6,736 nt of DNA from positions 1-6,736 of the forward strand of contig JAGWJU010000068.1 in the NCBI GenBank assembly GCA_028865585.1, written 5' to 3'. The position numbers were made by a program, and so were the translations under genes. Source of the stretch: Elusimicrobiota bacterium. Lineage in GTDB: Bacteria; Elusimicrobiota; Elusimicrobia; UBA1565; UBA9628. The notes under the pieces were generated by a model. It had not been told where the DNA came from. It did not search any database and worked only from the letters and a program-made list of their open reading frames with translations. This document shows positions 6,047 through 6,736 of this stretch, piece after piece (position 1 is the first letter of the stretch; every line of letters starts with the position of its first letter).

Positions 6047-6076
6047 CCGCCGATTAGGCCCTAAGTCCTTCGGCGG
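6047..6076. repeat. Inverted repeat just after the transglycosylase stop
   Basis: CCGCCGA (6047-6053) and TCGGCGG (6070-6076) are perfect complements. Between them is a second near-perfect palindrome, TTAGG-C-CCTAA (6054-6064). The structure begins 5 nt after the stop codon, a usual place for a transcript-end hairpin, but no T run follows it immediately. It is mutually exclusive with the hairpin at 6068-6106. Confidence 0.45.
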
Positions 6077-6106
6077 CCTGCGACCAAAGGCCCTTTTTCA
6101 CCGAAG
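6068..6106 (+). terminator. Possible intrinsic terminator or nested hairpin
   Basis: The inner stem GGCCT (6075-6079) / AGGCC (6088-6092) with an 8-nt loop is followed by C and five T (6094-6098), a weak rho-independent terminator pattern for the transglycosylase transcript. An outer stem CTTCGG (6068-6073) / CCGAAG (6101-6106) encloses it. The T run ends about 33 nt before the next gene's ATG, so this segment also overlaps the likely promoter of that gene. The short inner stem keeps confidence modest. Confidence 0.35.
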
Positions 6107-6121
6107 CGCCGGCGTTATACT
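6095..6121 (+). promoter_or_regulatory. Candidate promoter of the 6132 gene
   Basis: TATACT (6116-6121) matches TATAAT at 5 of 6 positions and ends 10 nt before the ATG at 6132. TTTTCA (6095-6100) matches TTGACA at 4 of 6 with a short 15-nt spacer. The transcript would start only a few bases before the ATG, and no Shine-Dalgarno is visible, so a leaderless or nearly leaderless mRNA is inferred. Confidence 0.4.
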
Positions 6122-6131
6122 CCCATTCGTC

Positions 6132-6736
6132 ATGGCGTCCAAGAAGATCGTCGGGGCGCTTTCCCGGGCGCTGTTTCCGCTCATTGCGGCCGCGGGCGTT
6201 TACCAGATCGTCCAAATCAGCCGCAGCCCTCTTCCCGAGCTTTCCGAGGAATCCGCCCCGGCGGACGCGCCGGACGGCCGCCAAACGGCCTTCCAATCCG
6301 TCCGGTCCGCCGCGGCTTTGTCCGCGCCTCCCCTTCCTTCGGCCTCGGACTCCGCGCCCGCAAGGCGCCCCGAATACAAGGACGCGCCCGCCTTCGTTCC
6401 CTCCGAACCGCATCCGGCCGGCCGCGCTCCATCCGATAAGTCTTCCCGATGGTCGTCTTGGAGCGCAGACGAGGCCGCCGACGCGGCACTCCCACGGGCG
6501 GGCGAAAATCAAAACACACTCTCCAAATCAAAGCGCTGGAAAATCTCCGGGCTCGGCGGAACAAAGCGCCAGGGCGGCGCCCGCACCCTCGGGCACCGGC
6601 AGGAATTCAGCCGGTACAAACGCGGCGATTCGGAGGAAAACCAGGAGTTCCCGCCGCGGAAGCGACGCCGGCATTCCGCGTTCGGTTGGCGCTCGATTTC
6701 GGCCCATGGGGTTCATGTCCGCGCAGAGCTGGAATT
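6132..6736 (+). CDS. Unrecognised membrane-anchored or secreted low-complexity protein (partial, 3' end outside)
   Basis: I do not recognise this protein. The frame is open from the ATG at 6132 to the window end, at least 201 codons. The N-terminus MASKKIVGALSRALFPLIAA has two Lys and an Arg before a hydrophobic stretch (about residues 13-29), fitting an uncleaved signal anchor or signal peptide, so the rest is probably outside the cytoplasmic membrane. Residues 30-120 are rich in Ala, Pro, Ser, Asp and Glu, disordered in character. Residues 125-200 are Lys/Arg/Gly-rich, with PPRKRRRH near 175-182, and show no domain. All three forward frames are open over the last 240 bases, so a frameshift could not be seen by stops. 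G/C at third positions stays highest in this frame, which supports it throughout. It lies 89 bp after the transglycosylase, same strand, with its own -10-like box, so an envelope role is a guess. An ORF on the opposite strand (6054-6512) is judged a shadow. Confidence 0.6.
   Translation, partial: MASKKIVGALSRALFPLIAAAGVYQIVQISRSPLPELSEESAPADAPDGRQTAFQSVRSAAALSAPPLPSASDSAPARRPEYKDAPAFVPSEPHPAGRAPSDKSSRWSSWSADEAADAALPRAGENQNTLSKSKRWKISGLGGTKRQGGARTLGHRQEFSRYKRGDSEENQEFPPRKRRRHSAFGWRSISAHGVHVRAELE

Noticed and set aside
6054..6512. Minus-strand open frame of 152 codons opposite the 6132 gene
   Set aside because: Gly/Arg-rich shadow-like composition, no ribosome-binding site seen, and the plus frame has an N-terminal anchor, high third-position G/C and a promoter-like box.
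1..6736. Mobile elements, CRISPR arrays, tRNA or rRNA genes
   Set aside because: No direct repeats with regular spacers, no transposase-like or integrase-like protein and no tRNA-like folding were seen on either strand.

Overview
The window carries a conserved bacterial housekeeping operon on the minus strand and two divergent or downstream plus-strand envelope-type genes. The DNA is GC-rich, with strong G/C preference at third codon positions. The minus strand reads, in transcription order: rpsB (ribosomal protein S2), tsf (EF-Ts), pyrH (UMP kinase), frr (ribosome recycling factor), uppS (cis-prenyl diphosphate synthase), cdsA (CDP-diacylglycerol synthase) and dxr (DXP reductoisomerase, cut by the window start). 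Gene junctions are very tight: 3-nt gap, 4-nt overlap, 2-nt gap, 17-nt gap, 4-nt overlap, 4-nt gap. This points to one transcript with translational coupling.

The operon joins two tasks. rpsB, tsf, pyrH and frr serve ribosome assembly, elongation, UMP phosphorylation and ribosome recycling. dxr feeds the MEP isoprenoid pathway, uppS turns its product into the polyprenyl carrier for cell-wall building, and cdsA makes the activated lipid for phospholipid synthesis.

The 240-bp region between rpsB and the first plus-strand gene (4891-5130) holds a candidate rpsB promoter and leader, a 7-bp-arm dyad inside that promoter, a GC-rich hairpin region, and a -10-like hexamer almost touching the start codon of the plus-strand gene. 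The plus strand then has a secreted SLT-fold lytic transglycosylase with an unusually Arg-rich linker (5131-6042), an 89-bp gap with nested inverted repeats and a possible terminator, and an unrecognised membrane-anchored, low-complexity protein gene that runs off the window end (6132-6736). Both plus-strand genes lack a Shine-Dalgarno and have a -10-like box 7-10 nt from the ATG, suggesting leaderless transcripts.

Organism: a bacterium using the MEP pathway and peptidoglycan remodelling, probably diderm. The gene order is widespread, so it does not fix the phylum. My leading guess from the general feel of the proteins is Elusimicrobiota or another less-studied Gram-negative lineage, but this is weak. 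I see no mobile element, CRISPR array, tRNA, rRNA or clear new multi-gene system. The least ordinary parts are the two plus-strand genes and the regulatory DNA around them.
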